A stretch of DNA of 64,000 nt from Streptomyces sp. NK15101. GTDB lineage: Bacteria; Actinomycetota; Actinomycetes; Streptomycetales; Streptomycetaceae. The DNA is taken from the NCBI RefSeq assembly GCF_020400725.1, contig NZ_JAINVG010000009.1:62001-126000 (forward strand). Reading direction: 5' to 3'. A program made the translations under genes and the position numbers. How positions within the stretch are numbered: the stretch's first letter is position 1; every line of letters begins with the position of its first letter. The notes below the pieces were generated by a model, which made no database searches, had not been told where the DNA came from, and saw only the letters and a program-made list of their open reading frames with translations. Below, one piece after another: positions 9,127 to 18,601 of the stretch.

Positions 9127-9732
9127 TTGCGCTTCTACGCCCAGACACCCGCACGCCGAAACCTTCAGGTGCTCGCGGACCTGATCGCCGTGGCCCTGAT
9201 CGCCGCCGCCGTGTGGGCGGCCTTCGCCGTCCGCAGGGCGATCCTGCTGCTGGCCGAACCGGGCCGCAAGGTGGAGAGCGCCGGCGACAGCCTCGCCGAA
9301 GAACTCGGCAACGCGGGGGACGCGGCATCGGACGTGCCGCTCATCGGCGACATCCTGAAGAAGCCGCTCCAGTCCGCGGCCGACGCCGGCTCCGGCTTCG
9401 CCGACGCGGGAGTGTCGCTCCAGGAGACCGTCCACCAGGTCGCCGATGTGGTCACGACGGCCCTCGTCCTCGTCCCGGTGCTCTTCGTGCTGCTGCTGTG
9501 GCTCCCGCCGCGGCTGCTCTGGATCCGGCGCAGCAGCACCCTGCGCCGCCTCGCGGAGGCTCCCGGAGGCGCGGACCTGCTCGCCCTGCGCGCCCTCACC
9601 GGTCCTCCGGGCGCGCTCGCCGGGCTCCCGGCCCCACCGGGCGGATGGGCCGACGCCTGGCGTCAGGGGGACCGGCAAGCCGTCACCGACCTGAGCAGGA
9701 TCGCCCTCGACCGCATCGGACTCCGGCCCTGA
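9127..9732 (+). CDS. Membrane protein with two transmembrane helices, function unknown
   Basis: 201 residues from a TTG start, supported by AGGAG seven bases upstream. One helix lies near the N-terminus (LIAVALIAAAVWAAFAV), then a soluble region with repeated Gly/Ala/Asp turns (residues about 45-100), a second helix (VVTTALVLVPVLFVLLLWL) and a cytoplasmic tail. The topology suggests an extracytoplasmic loop of about 70 residues. Proteins like this are common in Streptomyces but I know no function. Confidence 0.75.
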   Translation: MRFYAQTPARRNLQVLADLIAVALIAAAVWAAFAVRRAILLLAEPGRKVESAGDSLAEELGNAGDAASDVPLIGDILKKPLQSAADAGSGFADAGVSLQETVHQVADVVTTALVLVPVLFVLLLWLPPRLLWIRRSSTLRRLAEAPGGADLLALRALTGPPGALAGLPAPPGGWADAWRQGDRQAVTDLSRIALDRIGLRP

Positions 9733-9735
9733 CGC

Positions 9736-9766
9736 GGGGGTCCCACTCCTTCGGCGTGGGGCCCCC
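9736..9766 (+). terminator. Hairpin terminator after 9127 gene
   Basis: Stem GGGGGTCCCAC / GTGGGGCCCCC (11 pairs, one G-T) around a TCCTTCGGC loop, beginning three bases after the stop codon. The rest of the gap to 10020 shows nothing else. Confidence 0.75.
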
Positions 9767-10020
9767 AAGCGGCGGAACGGACGGCCGCCCGTCGTGGGGC
9801 GCGCCGGTCGTGGGGCATACGCCGCACGGCCAGGACGCCGCGGCCTTTCCGGTCGCGGTCACCGCGCGTCCCGGTCGGCAGGAGACCGACCGGGACGCGG
9901 CCGAGTGGACGCCGCACCGCCCGGGACGCACTTCCGGTACCCCTCCGAGCGGGTCGGCACCGGACTTTGCCGGACGTCCCGTGCGGGGCCGGCTTCCGTC
10001 CCCTGGCGACGCGTGGTGCG

Positions 10021-10701
10021 TCAGGCGTTGACGAAGTCGCGCACCTGCCCGTAGACGGTCGGATCCGAACCGATGGCGGTGTGACCGAGGCAGGCGGTCT
10101 GGGTGTTCCTCGCGCCGCTCAGAGCGACGCTGCTGTCGGGGTTGATGACCGTGTCGCAGGGCGACCACCAGGTGCCGTAGCGCGGGTCGCCCGGGGTCTC
10201 GTCACCGGCGTTCAGCGAGGCGAGGAAGGCGGAGCCGATGCGCATCTCGAGGCAGGAGGTGTAGGCGCACCCGTTGGCCCAGTCGGTGCCGTGGTTGGGA
10301 CCGGCCAGCGAGACCCAGGCGTCGATCTTTCCGCTGCCGCCCAGGTTCTTGGCGTAGTAGCGGCTGGAGAGCCCGCCCATGGAGTGGCTGACGATGTCGA
10401 CCTTGGACGCGCCGGTGGCCGCGAGCAGGCGGTCCACCTCGGCGGCCAGCTGCTGGGCGGTGGTGGCGTTGGACTGTCGCCAGTCGTAGCTCCACTGGTC
10501 CAGGTGGGACGAGGGCCAGCCGTCGGCCCGGAAGTCGTCGGCCATGGTGTTCCAGTAGGAGCCCGACGAACTGTATCCGTGGACGAACAGGACGGGGTTG
10601 CTGGACGGCCCGAAGGCGGATGTTCCGGCGGCGTGGCCCGGGGCCGCGGACGTGAGTGCCAGCAGGGCGCCGGCGAGGGCGGCGAGCACGTACTTCTTCA
10701 A
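10021..10701 (-). CDS. Secreted triacylglycerol lipase (lipase class 2, alpha/beta hydrolase)
   Basis: 226 residues. TTG start at 10701 with AGAGG six bases upstream, signal peptide KKYVLAALAGALLALTSAAP with cleavage near GHAA, then a compact alpha/beta hydrolase. The oxyanion-region strand is NPVLFVHGYSSSGSYW, the nucleophile elbow is VSHSMGG (Ser about residue 112) and the catalytic His is probably in CLGHTAIGSD near the C-terminus. Length and layout match the small secreted lipases of Streptomyces and Bacillus. No LuxR-type lipR gene sits beside it, as it does in some species. Likely role: hydrolysis of extracellular lipids. Confidence 0.88.
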   Translation of the reverse strand: MKKYVLAALAGALLALTSAAPGHAAGTSAFGPSSNPVLFVHGYSSSGSYWNTMADDFRADGWPSSHLDQWSYDWRQSNATTAQQLAAEVDRLLAATGASKVDIVSHSMGGLSSRYYAKNLGGSGKIDAWVSLAGPNHGTDWANGCAYTSCLEMRIGSAFLASLNAGDETPGDPRYGTWWSPCDTVINPDSSVALSGARNTQTACLGHTAIGSDPTVYGQVRDFVNA

Positions 10702-10970
10702 GGCGTACCTCTGGGTGATCGGCTCGGTGGGGGGCGGCGCGAGCAGAGGTTACTCCCTGGTAGCCGCGCCGGGTCAATGGCCCTTCAGGGATCGATACCA
10801 GCCCTTGACCTGCGGTTTCGCTCCACCTCGTAGCGTTTGTGCGGCACCGGAGGCCCCGGCCGCCCCGCATCCCGACCGCGCGTCAGGAAGCCGCGGACCG
10901 CGCCGGGGTGCCGACCTCGGCCGGACCCTCCGGCCGGATGACACGGATGGGTAACGGAACCCCCGACGGC

Positions 10971-10999
10971 TTGTCAGTACAATTTCACATTACTATGTT
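10971..10999 (+). promoter_or_regulatory. Candidate vegetative promoter for the peptide importer operon
   Basis: TTGTCA (10971-10976), a 17-base spacer and TATGTT (10994-10999), in a markedly AT-rich patch about 60 bases upstream of the binding-protein start at 11058. The remainder of the 10702-11057 gap holds the divergent lipase promoter but no gene. Confidence 0.5.
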
Positions 11000-11057
11000 A
11001 CGGGTCACATTCCACTCAGCCCTCTGGCTGTCCGCTTCGCACCCGGAGTGACCCCTC

Positions 11058-12806
11058 ATGAACAAGCGCACGCGCACCTCCCTGGCCACCGCCCTCGTGG
11101 CGACGCTCGCCCTCGGCGTCACGGCGTGTTCCGGCGGGAAGGAAGCCGGCGGCGACCGGAACCGGAAGAACCCCGTCACGGCCAACAACGGCGCGACGGT
11201 CGGCGGGACTCCGCAGAAGGGCGGCACCCTGACCGTCCTGTCCAACCAGGACTTCACCCACCTCGACCCCGCCCGCAACTGGGTGATGGGCGACATGGAC
11301 TTCGGCACGCGCCTCCTCTACCGCACCCTCGTCACCTACAAGGCCGAACCGGGCGCCAAGGGCGGCGACCTCGTCCCAGACCTGGCCGAGGACCTCGGCA
11401 CTCCGTCCAACGGGGCGAAGACCTGGACCTTCCGGCTGAAGCAGGGCCTGAAGTACGAGGACGGCACCCCCATCACCGCCCGGGACGTCAAGTACAACGT
11501 CGAGCGGTCCTTCTCCCCCGACCTCCCCGGCGGCCCCGACTACGCGGCCCGCTACCTCGCCGGCGCCGAGGGCTACCAGGGCCCGGCGGGAGGCGAGCAC
11601 CTCGACTCCGTCAGGACTCCGGACGACCACACGATCGTCTTCGAACTGCGCAAGCCCTTCGCCGAGTTCCCCTACGCCACGGTGCTGCCCACCTTCGCCC
11701 CGGTGCCCCGGGCGAAGGACAAGGGCCCCCAGTACGACAACCGGCCCTTCTCCTCCGGCCCGTACAAGATCGAGTCCTACGCCCGCGACAAGCAGCTCGT
11801 CCTGGTGCGCAACACGCACTGGGACGCCGGGACCGACACCGTGCGCAAGGCGTACCCGGACCGGATCGTCGTGACGATGGGACTGAAGGGCAACCAGATC
11901 GACGACCGGCTGATCGCGAGCGCGGGCGCGGACGCGTCGGCGGTGTCCTGGGGCAAACTGCGTCCCGAGTCCACCCCGAAGGTGCTCACCAAGGCCGACG
12001 TCAAGGCGCGGCTGCTCGCCGAGTCGACCAACTGCACCGAGATGGTGCAGATGCACACCGGCCGCGCCCCCTTCGACGACGTGAGGGTCCGCCGGGCCGT
12101 GCAGTACGCGCTGGACCGCGAGGCCCTCGTCACCGCCTCCGGCGGACCCGCGCTGAACGACGCGGCCACCGCCCTCATGCCCGGCTCCCTCTTCCAGGGC
12201 GGCAAGCAGCCCGACACCCTGGGGATACCGCTGACGGGTGACGTCGCCAAGGCCGAGCAGCTCCTGAAGGAGGCCGGCAGGCCCGACGGGCTCTCCACCG
12301 GCATCACCGTCTCCAACGGCGACAAGGCCGTCGGCGAGGCGATCCAGCAGTCCCTCGGCCGGGCCGGCATCAAGGTCACCATCGAGACCGTCGACCCGTC
12401 CGCGTTCTACGACACCATCGGGGACACCGAGAACCGCACCGACCTCGTCTACACCGGATGGTGCCCGGACTACCCCTCCGGGTCGACCTTCCTGCCCTTC
12501 GTCTTCGACGGCCGCTACATCAAGGAGAAGGGCAACTCGGGCAACCACTCCCTCTTCCGGGACCGGGCCACGATGAAGCGGATGGACGAGATCGCCGCCA
12601 TGGCCGACGCGGCCCGGGCGAACAAGGCCTGGCAGACGCTGGACGGGGAGATCCTCGCCAAGGCCCCCACGGCGCCCGCCGTCATCGAGCGCATGCCGCT
12701 GCTGCTCGGCACCAACATCGCCGGCGCCTTCGGACACACCTCCTTCGGCGGCCAGATCGACTACGCGACGGTCGGCCTCAAGGACCCGGCGAAGAGCGGG
12801 AACTGA
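11058..12806 (+). CDS. Peptide/nickel-type ABC importer, substrate-binding lipoprotein (SBP family 5)
   Basis: 582 residues. The signal peptide has lipobox LGVTAC (Cys24). The mature protein starts with a Gly/Asn linker and KGGTLTVLSNQDFTHLDPAR, the standard entry to SBP_bac_5 proteins (DppA/OppA). The conserved block TWTFRLKQGLKYEDGTPI is followed by ARDVKYNVERSF. Length is typical. It leads a five-gene operon for oligopeptide-type import; the true ligand (peptide, heme, nickel chelate or other) cannot be told. Confidence 0.93.
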   Translation: MNKRTRTSLATALVATLALGVTACSGGKEAGGDRNRKNPVTANNGATVGGTPQKGGTLTVLSNQDFTHLDPARNWVMGDMDFGTRLLYRTLVTYKAEPGAKGGDLVPDLAEDLGTPSNGAKTWTFRLKQGLKYEDGTPITARDVKYNVERSFSPDLPGGPDYAARYLAGAEGYQGPAGGEHLDSVRTPDDHTIVFELRKPFAEFPYATVLPTFAPVPRAKDKGPQYDNRPFSSGPYKIESYARDKQLVLVRNTHWDAGTDTVRKAYPDRIVVTMGLKGNQIDDRLIASAGADASAVSWGKLRPESTPKVLTKADVKARLLAESTNCTEMVQMHTGRAPFDDVRVRRAVQYALDREALVTASGGPALNDAATALMPGSLFQGGKQPDTLGIPLTGDVAKAEQLLKEAGRPDGLSTGITVSNGDKAVGEAIQQSLGRAGIKVTIETVDPSAFYDTIGDTENRTDLVYTGWCPDYPSGSTFLPFVFDGRYIKEKGNSGNHSLFRDRATMKRMDEIAAMADAARANKAWQTLDGEILAKAPTAPAVIERMPLLLGTNIAGAFGHTSFGGQIDYATVGLKDPAKSGN

Positions 12807-12819
12807 GGAACCACCAGTC

Positions 12820-13746
12820 ATGTCGACCATTTCTCCGACCTCACGCGCGGGCAGCGGTCCCTGGCGACTCGCCCGCGCGGAACTGCGCCGCCGCCCCTCG
12901 GTGAAGGTGTCCCTCGCCGTCGTCACGCTCTTCGCGGTCATGGCCGTGGCCGCCCCGCTGCTCAGCGCGCTGGGCGGCTGGGGGCCCGAGGAGTTCGACA
13001 AGAGCGCCGTCGATCCGTATCTGGGAGGCCTGCCCGTCGGACCGCTCGGCGGCGTCTCGGCCGAACACTGGCTCGGCGTCGAACCCGTCACCGGCCGCGA
13101 CCTGTTCGCCCGGGTCGTGCACGGCGCCCAGGTCTCCCTGCTCATCGCCTTCGCCGCGACGGCCATCGTCGTCGCCGCCGGGACCGCGGCCGGGATCGCG
13201 GCCGGCTACTTCGGCGGCCGCACCGACAGCGCCCTCTCCCGCCTGATGGACCTGACGATGTCCTTCCCCTCCCTCATCTTCATGATCGCGATGATGTCGG
13301 TGGCGCGGGACGTCAACCGGATCGTCCTGATGACCCTGGTCATCGGCCTGTTCGGCTGGCCCGGCATCGCCCGCGTCGTCCGCGGCCAGACCCTCTCGCT
13401 CAAGCACCGCGAGTACGTCGACGCCGCCCGCGTCGGCGGCTCCGGCCCCTGGCGGATCCTGACCCGCGACATCCTCCCCGGCGTCGCCGGGCCGGTCATC
13501 GCCTACACGACCCTGATCGTCCCCGGCATGATCGCCACCGAGGCGGCCCTCAGCTATCTGGGCGTCGGCGTCCGTCCGCCGACGCCCTCCTGGGGCCAGA
13601 TGATCGCCGAGAGCGTCGCCTTCTACGACACGGATCCCATGTACTTCGTCGTCCCGAGCCTCTGCCTCTTCCTCACGGTGCTCTCGTTCACGCTGCTCGG
13701 CGACGCGCTGCGCGACATCCTCGACCCGAGGGGAAGCCGCACGTGA
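12820..13746 (+). CDS. Peptide-type ABC importer, permease DppC-like
   Basis: 308 residues. An N-terminal helix, an extracellular loop with HWLGVEPVTGRDLFARVVHG (the typical DppC/OppC HxLGTDxxGRDxxSR box), and five further helices. The EAA-type coupling loop is YVDAARVGGSGPWRILTRDI. It follows the binding protein by 13 bases and overlaps the next permease by four. Confidence 0.92.
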   Translation: MSTISPTSRAGSGPWRLARAELRRRPSVKVSLAVVTLFAVMAVAAPLLSALGGWGPEEFDKSAVDPYLGGLPVGPLGGVSAEHWLGVEPVTGRDLFARVVHGAQVSLLIAFAATAIVVAAGTAAGIAAGYFGGRTDSALSRLMDLTMSFPSLIFMIAMMSVARDVNRIVLMTLVIGLFGWPGIARVVRGQTLSLKHREYVDAARVGGSGPWRILTRDILPGVAGPVIAYTTLIVPGMIATEAALSYLGVGVRPPTPSWGQMIAESVAFYDTDPMYFVVPSLCLFLTVLSFTLLGDALRDILDPRGSRT

Positions 13747-14728
13747 TCCTCTACCTGGCCCGCCGGCTGCTCGGCGTCGTCGCCGTCCTCGTCGCCATCG
13801 CCGCCGTCACCTTCACCATCTTCTACGTCCTGCCCTCCGACCCCGCCGCCGCGGCCTGCGGAAAGTCGTGCAGCGCCGAGCGCCTGGAGGCCATCCGCGC
13901 CCACATGGGCCTGGACCAGCCGCTGTGGCGGCAGTTCGCCGACTTCACCGCCGGGATTCTCACCGGCCGCACGGTCGGCTCCGGCCCGTACGCGCTGAAC
14001 TGCGACTTCCCCTGCCTGGGCTACTCGTACGAGAACAGCCAGCCCGTCTGGGACCTGCTCGTCGACCGGCTCCCGGTCTCCGCCTCCCTCGCCCTCGGCG
14101 CCGCCGTGCTCTGGCTGCTCCTCGGACTCTCCGCGGGCGTCGCGGCGGCCCTGCGCAAGGACAGCCTCACCGACCGCGTCCTCATGGTCGGCGCGGTCGC
14201 CGCCGCCTCCCTGCCCGTCTACTTCACCTCGGTCATGCTGATCTACGGGCTGATCCGGGTGGCCGGACTGCTGCCCTATCCGCAGTACACGCCGTTCGGC
14301 ACCGACCCGCTCGACTGGGCCGCCAACCTGCTGCTGCCCTGGCTGGCGCTCGCGATCCTGTACGCCGCCATGTACGCCCGCCAGAGCCGCAGTTCGATGA
14401 TCGAGACCATGGCGGAGCCGTACATCCGCACCGCCCGCGCCAAGGGACTCCCCCGCCGCACGGTCGTCGTCAAACACGGGCTCCGCGCCGGCATGACCCC
14501 CGTCCTCACCATCTTCGGCATGGACCTCGGCGGTCTTCTCGCCGGCGCCGTCATCACCGAGTCCATCTTCGGACTCCCGGGCGTCGGCCGGCTGTTCTAC
14601 GGCGCGCTCTCCACCGGCGACCAGCCCGTCATCCTCGGCGTCACGCTGCTCGCCGCCACCTTCATCGTCGTCGCCAACCTGGCCGTCGACCTGCTGTACG
14701 CCGTCGTCGACCCGCGAGTGAGGTACTG

Positions 14729-14729
<1 letters not shown>
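13743..14729 (+). CDS. Peptide-type ABC importer, permease DppB-like
   Basis: 328 residues starting at GTG inside the previous gene (GTGA overlap). Six hydrophobic segments, the N-terminal [12 protein letters not shown] typical of DppB/OppB, and coupling loop [20 protein letters not shown]. The periplasmic loop near residues 40-50 contains two cysteines (CGKSC) and another pair further on (NCDFPCLG), which may form disulfides; this is unusual for the family. It overlaps the ATPase gene by one base (TGATG). Confidence 0.92.
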
Positions 14730-15729
<1,000 letters not shown>

Positions 15730-15733
<4 letters not shown>

Positions 15734-16710
15734 CCACCACACCCCCGCCCCTGCTCCGCGTACGGGACCTCGGGATGACCTTCCCCGGGCGCCGGGGCCG
15801 CTCGGCACCGATCCGGGCCGTCGACGGCGTCGGCTTCGACCTCGCGGCGGGCGAGACCCTCGGCCTCGTCGGCGAGTCCGGCTGCGGCAAGTCGACCACG
15901 GGCCGCGCGATCGTCCGCCTCCTCGAACCGACCGCCGGCTCCGTCTCGTACGACGGACGCGACATCAGCCACCTGTCCCAGCGGCAGCTGAAGCCGCTGC
16001 GCCGCGACATCCAGATGGTCTTCCAGGACCCGCACTCCTCCCTCAACCCACGGCAGACGGTGGCCCGGATCATCTCCGATCCCCTGCTGGTGCAGGGGAG
16101 CCCGGCGACGGAGGCGCGCAAGCGGGCCGTCGAGCTGATGGAGCTCGTCGGGCTCATCCCGGAGCACATCGACCGCTATCCGCACGAGTTCTCCGGCGGC
16201 CAGGCCCAGCGCATCGGCATCGCCCGCGCGCTCGCCACGAGCCCCCGGCTGGTCGTCGCGGACGAGCCCGTCTCCGCCCTCGACGTCTCCGTGCAGGCGC
16301 AGATCGTCAATCTGATGGAGCGGCTCCAGCGGGAGCTGGGCCTCGCCTATCTCTTCATCGCCCACGACCTGTCCGTGGTGAAACGGGTCTGCGACCGGGT
16401 CGCCGTGATGTACCTCGGCCGGATCGTGGAGATCGGGGACAAGGAGCGGGTGTACGGGGCGCCGGAGCATCCGTACACCCGGGCGCTGCTCTCGGCGGTG
16501 CCGCTGCCCGACCCGGCCGCCGAGCGGACCAGGGAACGGATCACGCTGCTCGGCGACCCCCCGAGCCCGGCCGCTCCCCCGCCCGGCTGCACCTTCCACC
16601 CCCGCTGTCCCAAGGCGCAGGCGATCTGCCGCACCGAGGCACCGGCCCTGCGGACCACCGCACAGGGCGAGGCCCGTCAGGTGGCCTGCCACTTCCCCGA
16701 GAGCGCCTGA
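15730..16710 (+). CDS. Peptide-type ABC importer, ATPase DppF-like
   Basis: 326 residues. Walker A GESGCGKS, signature FSGGQAQR, Walker [13 protein letters not shown] and H-loop IAHDLSVVK, then the oligo_HPY-type tail with [14 protein letters not shown]. It overlaps DppD by four bases and is the last gene of the operon; a perfect hairpin follows 14 bases after its stop. Confidence 0.93.
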
Positions 16711-16724
16711 CACGCGGCCGGCAT

Positions 16725-16764
16725 GCGGTGTGCCCCGGGACCGACCGGTCCCGGGGCACACCGC
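16725..16764. terminator. 19-bp perfect inverted repeat, bidirectional terminator
   Basis: Arms 16725-16743 and 16746-16764 are perfectly complementary (GCGGTGTGCCCCGGGACCG and its reverse complement) with only AC between them. It lies between the convergent ends of the peptide importer operon and the M9 peptidase gene, so it can stop transcripts from both sides. A 106-base gap to 16869 holds nothing else. Confidence 0.85.
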
Positions 16765-16869
16765 TGTCGACGGACCACCGCTCGGTGACGCGGACGGTCT
16801 CCCCGTAGCCGTCGGCGCGACCGCCCGTCCTCCGGTCGGCGGAGACTCCGGCGGCGTCGGGCGTACGGG

Positions 16870-17811
16870 TCAGGCGCCCGCCGCCACGGCCGTCAGCCAG
16901 GCGTTCCAGTCGGCCTCGTAGTCCAGCGAGGTGAGGAAGGCGCGGGCGGCGGTCCAGTTTCCGGTGCGGTAGTGGCCGAGCACGGTGGCGACGTCGGCGG
17001 GGTGGCGCTCGACCATGTAGCGGGCGGCGAGGTAGCCCCAGTTGTAGGTGCGGTTGACGTCGCTGTTGGCGTAGGTGGTGTCGAACAGCGTGCGCAGGGA
17101 GTACGTGTGCTTGCCGGCCTCGGCCAGCGCGTTGGTGTAGGGGATCCCGCGGTAGGAGTAGGAGACGTACTCCGCGATGCCCTCGCCCCACCACACGGTG
17201 GGGGTGGTCTGGCTGGCGCCGAAGTCGCCGTACAGGTCGTAACGGCCGTCGAGGTAGTGGGTGTACTCGTGGTTGAGGTTCCAGATCTGCCAGCCGGGGC
17301 TCACGTCGGTGCGCTCGTAGCAGATGAACCGGGGCTGGTTGCCCGGGCTGGAGGGGTCTCCCTCCAGGTACATGCCGCCGTTGTTGGTGTCGATGCCGTA
17401 GATCTTCCTCGCGTAGGCCTTGTAGTCGGCGCTCGAGTTGAAGACGTCGACCTCCAGGGTGGTGTTGTAGTCGTTCGCGACCGGTCCCGAGTCCTTGACC
17501 ACGCCGTGGAAGTAGGCGTCCTGGCCGGTCAGGCTCGCGCAGGTCGCCGCCAGCTGAGCGGCTGTCATCTCCTGGGCACGTATGCGCAGCGACGGGTTGC
17601 AGTCGTGGACGATCGGCAGGATCCGTGACTCCAGCCCGCCGCCGGCGGTCGCGCCGGGAACGTTCTTGGCGTTTCCGTGGGCCGGGCGCTGGGCCGGGTC
17701 CGCGAAGACGTGTTCCGGCCGGGGGTCGGCCGGACCGGCCTGGGCGGCCTGGGCGGGAGCGGCCGCGACGGCGGCGACGAGCAGGGCGGTGGCGATGGCC
17801 ATGGCGCGCAA
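16870..17811 (-). CDS. Short secreted M9-family metallopeptidase (collagenase-type catalytic domain)
   Basis: 313 residues. TTG start at 17811 has AGGAG six bases upstream; the next ATG, three codons in, is too far from it. A signal peptide (MAIATALLVAAVAAAPAQA) and a linker precede a gluzincin core: zinc motif HEYTH within NLNHEYTHYLDGRYDLYGDF and the downstream glutamate ligand in WWGEGIAEYVS, both typical of bacterial collagenases. Full M9 collagenases are 700-1000 residues with activator, PKD and collagen-binding domains; here only a compact catalytic part is present, without visible truncation. Substrate is therefore uncertain (collagen, gelatin or other protein). Confidence 0.85.
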   Translation of the reverse strand: MRAMAIATALLVAAVAAAPAQAAQAGPADPRPEHVFADPAQRPAHGNAKNVPGATAGGGLESRILPIVHDCNPSLRIRAQEMTAAQLAATCASLTGQDAYFHGVVKDSGPVANDYNTTLEVDVFNSSADYKAYARKIYGIDTNNGGMYLEGDPSSPGNQPRFICYERTDVSPGWQIWNLNHEYTHYLDGRYDLYGDFGASQTTPTVWWGEGIAEYVSYSYRGIPYTNALAEAGKHTYSLRTLFDTTYANSDVNRTYNWGYLAARYMVERHPADVATVLGHYRTGNWTAARAFLTSLDYEADWNAWLTAVAAGA

Positions 17812-17862
17812 GATTCACTCCTGGGAGGGAAGTTGGGAACCCGTCCGTGACGGGCTGCGCAG

Positions 17863-17892
17863 TAAAATGGCACATGTCACATGGCTTTTCAA
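17863..17892 (-). promoter_or_regulatory. Candidate promoter of the M9 peptidase gene
   Basis: On the minus strand TTGAAA (17892-17887), an 18-base spacer and ATTTTA (17868-17863), in an AT-rich island about 50 bases upstream of the TTG start. The repeated CACATG/CATGTG elements inside the spacer could be a regulator site. Confidence 0.4.
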
Positions 17893-18601
17893 TATTGTTC
17901 ACAAGGCCGTAGGGAGCCCGTTCGCCGTCCGACTCCGCCCCGGGGCAGGGGAATTGCAGGGGCCTGGCCACCGAGGGAACAGGGGACGCCCACAGCTCGT
18001 GGAGCGGCTTCGAGCGGCCGTCGGTCGAGCGGGACGGCACCGCCCGTACGAGGGCGAGGACATGGGGACGAAAACCGGCGCCGAGTTCGTCAGACCCGCC
18101 TACGGGGGCTTCGACCTGGTCTTCCTGGTCCTCGGCGAGGGCTGGACCTTCGGCGGTGTCGGTCGCTGATCGGCCGTTCGGAGGTCCGGGGTGCCCGCGC
18201 TTCGTGACGGGACATCAGGCCGCCGCGTACGCGGCGCATCACGGGGCGTTTTCCCGCTCCGAACCGGAGCGCTTCCTCCTCTTGGACGGCCTGGCGACTG
18301 CCCTTCGGCCCGTAAGCCGTCGGTCAGCCGGCGGCGCCGTCCTCACCTGTCCCGTCCGAAGGCAGCGCAGAGCCTGACGCGCAGCCTGCGGAAAGGGACC
18401 GGGGCGATCAGGAGGAGGAATCAGCACCGGCCGGCCCCACGGCGATCCGCGGCGCCCCCACTCCCCGAGCGCCTTCCGGGTCCGGTCCTGTCTGATGAAG
18501 GGATTGATTGCGAATGCACGTGTCCCAGCAGCTTGTCGGAAGCCGCGTGTCTAGGGTCGCTCTGCCCGTGTGTATCGCCTTCCCTCCCCGACGGAGTTCT
18601 C
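17893..18601. other. Gene-poor stretch upstream of ctaD
   Basis: About 700 bases with no intact gene. It holds a transposase remnant (18201-18335, listed separately), a 16-bp perfect palindrome CGCCGCGTACGCGGCG at 18221-18236 inside that remnant, and presumably the ctaD promoter, for which no good -35/-10 pair was seen. A 35-codon frame at 18062-18169 lacks support. Confidence 0.5.
18201..18335 (+). pseudogene. Remnant of a Tn3-family transposase N-terminus (DUF4158-like)
   Basis: The frame reads [17 protein letters not shown] then [18 protein letters not shown] and [10 protein letters not shown]. It lines up from memory with the start of Streptomyces Tn3-type transposases (FLTDEQAAAYGR, then SRAELERFFFLDDxDRAL, then xxRRGDHNRLGFALQL). 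The similarity stops after the RRG position and nothing of the remaining 900 or so residues follows. No inverted repeats or resolvase were seen. I judge it a decayed fragment; the match was made by eye. Confidence 0.5.

Noticed and set aside
18062..18169. 35-codon frame with a leading ATG and GAGG nearby
   Set aside because: No similarity recognised, weak RBS, and it lies in the gene-poor region next to transposase debris.
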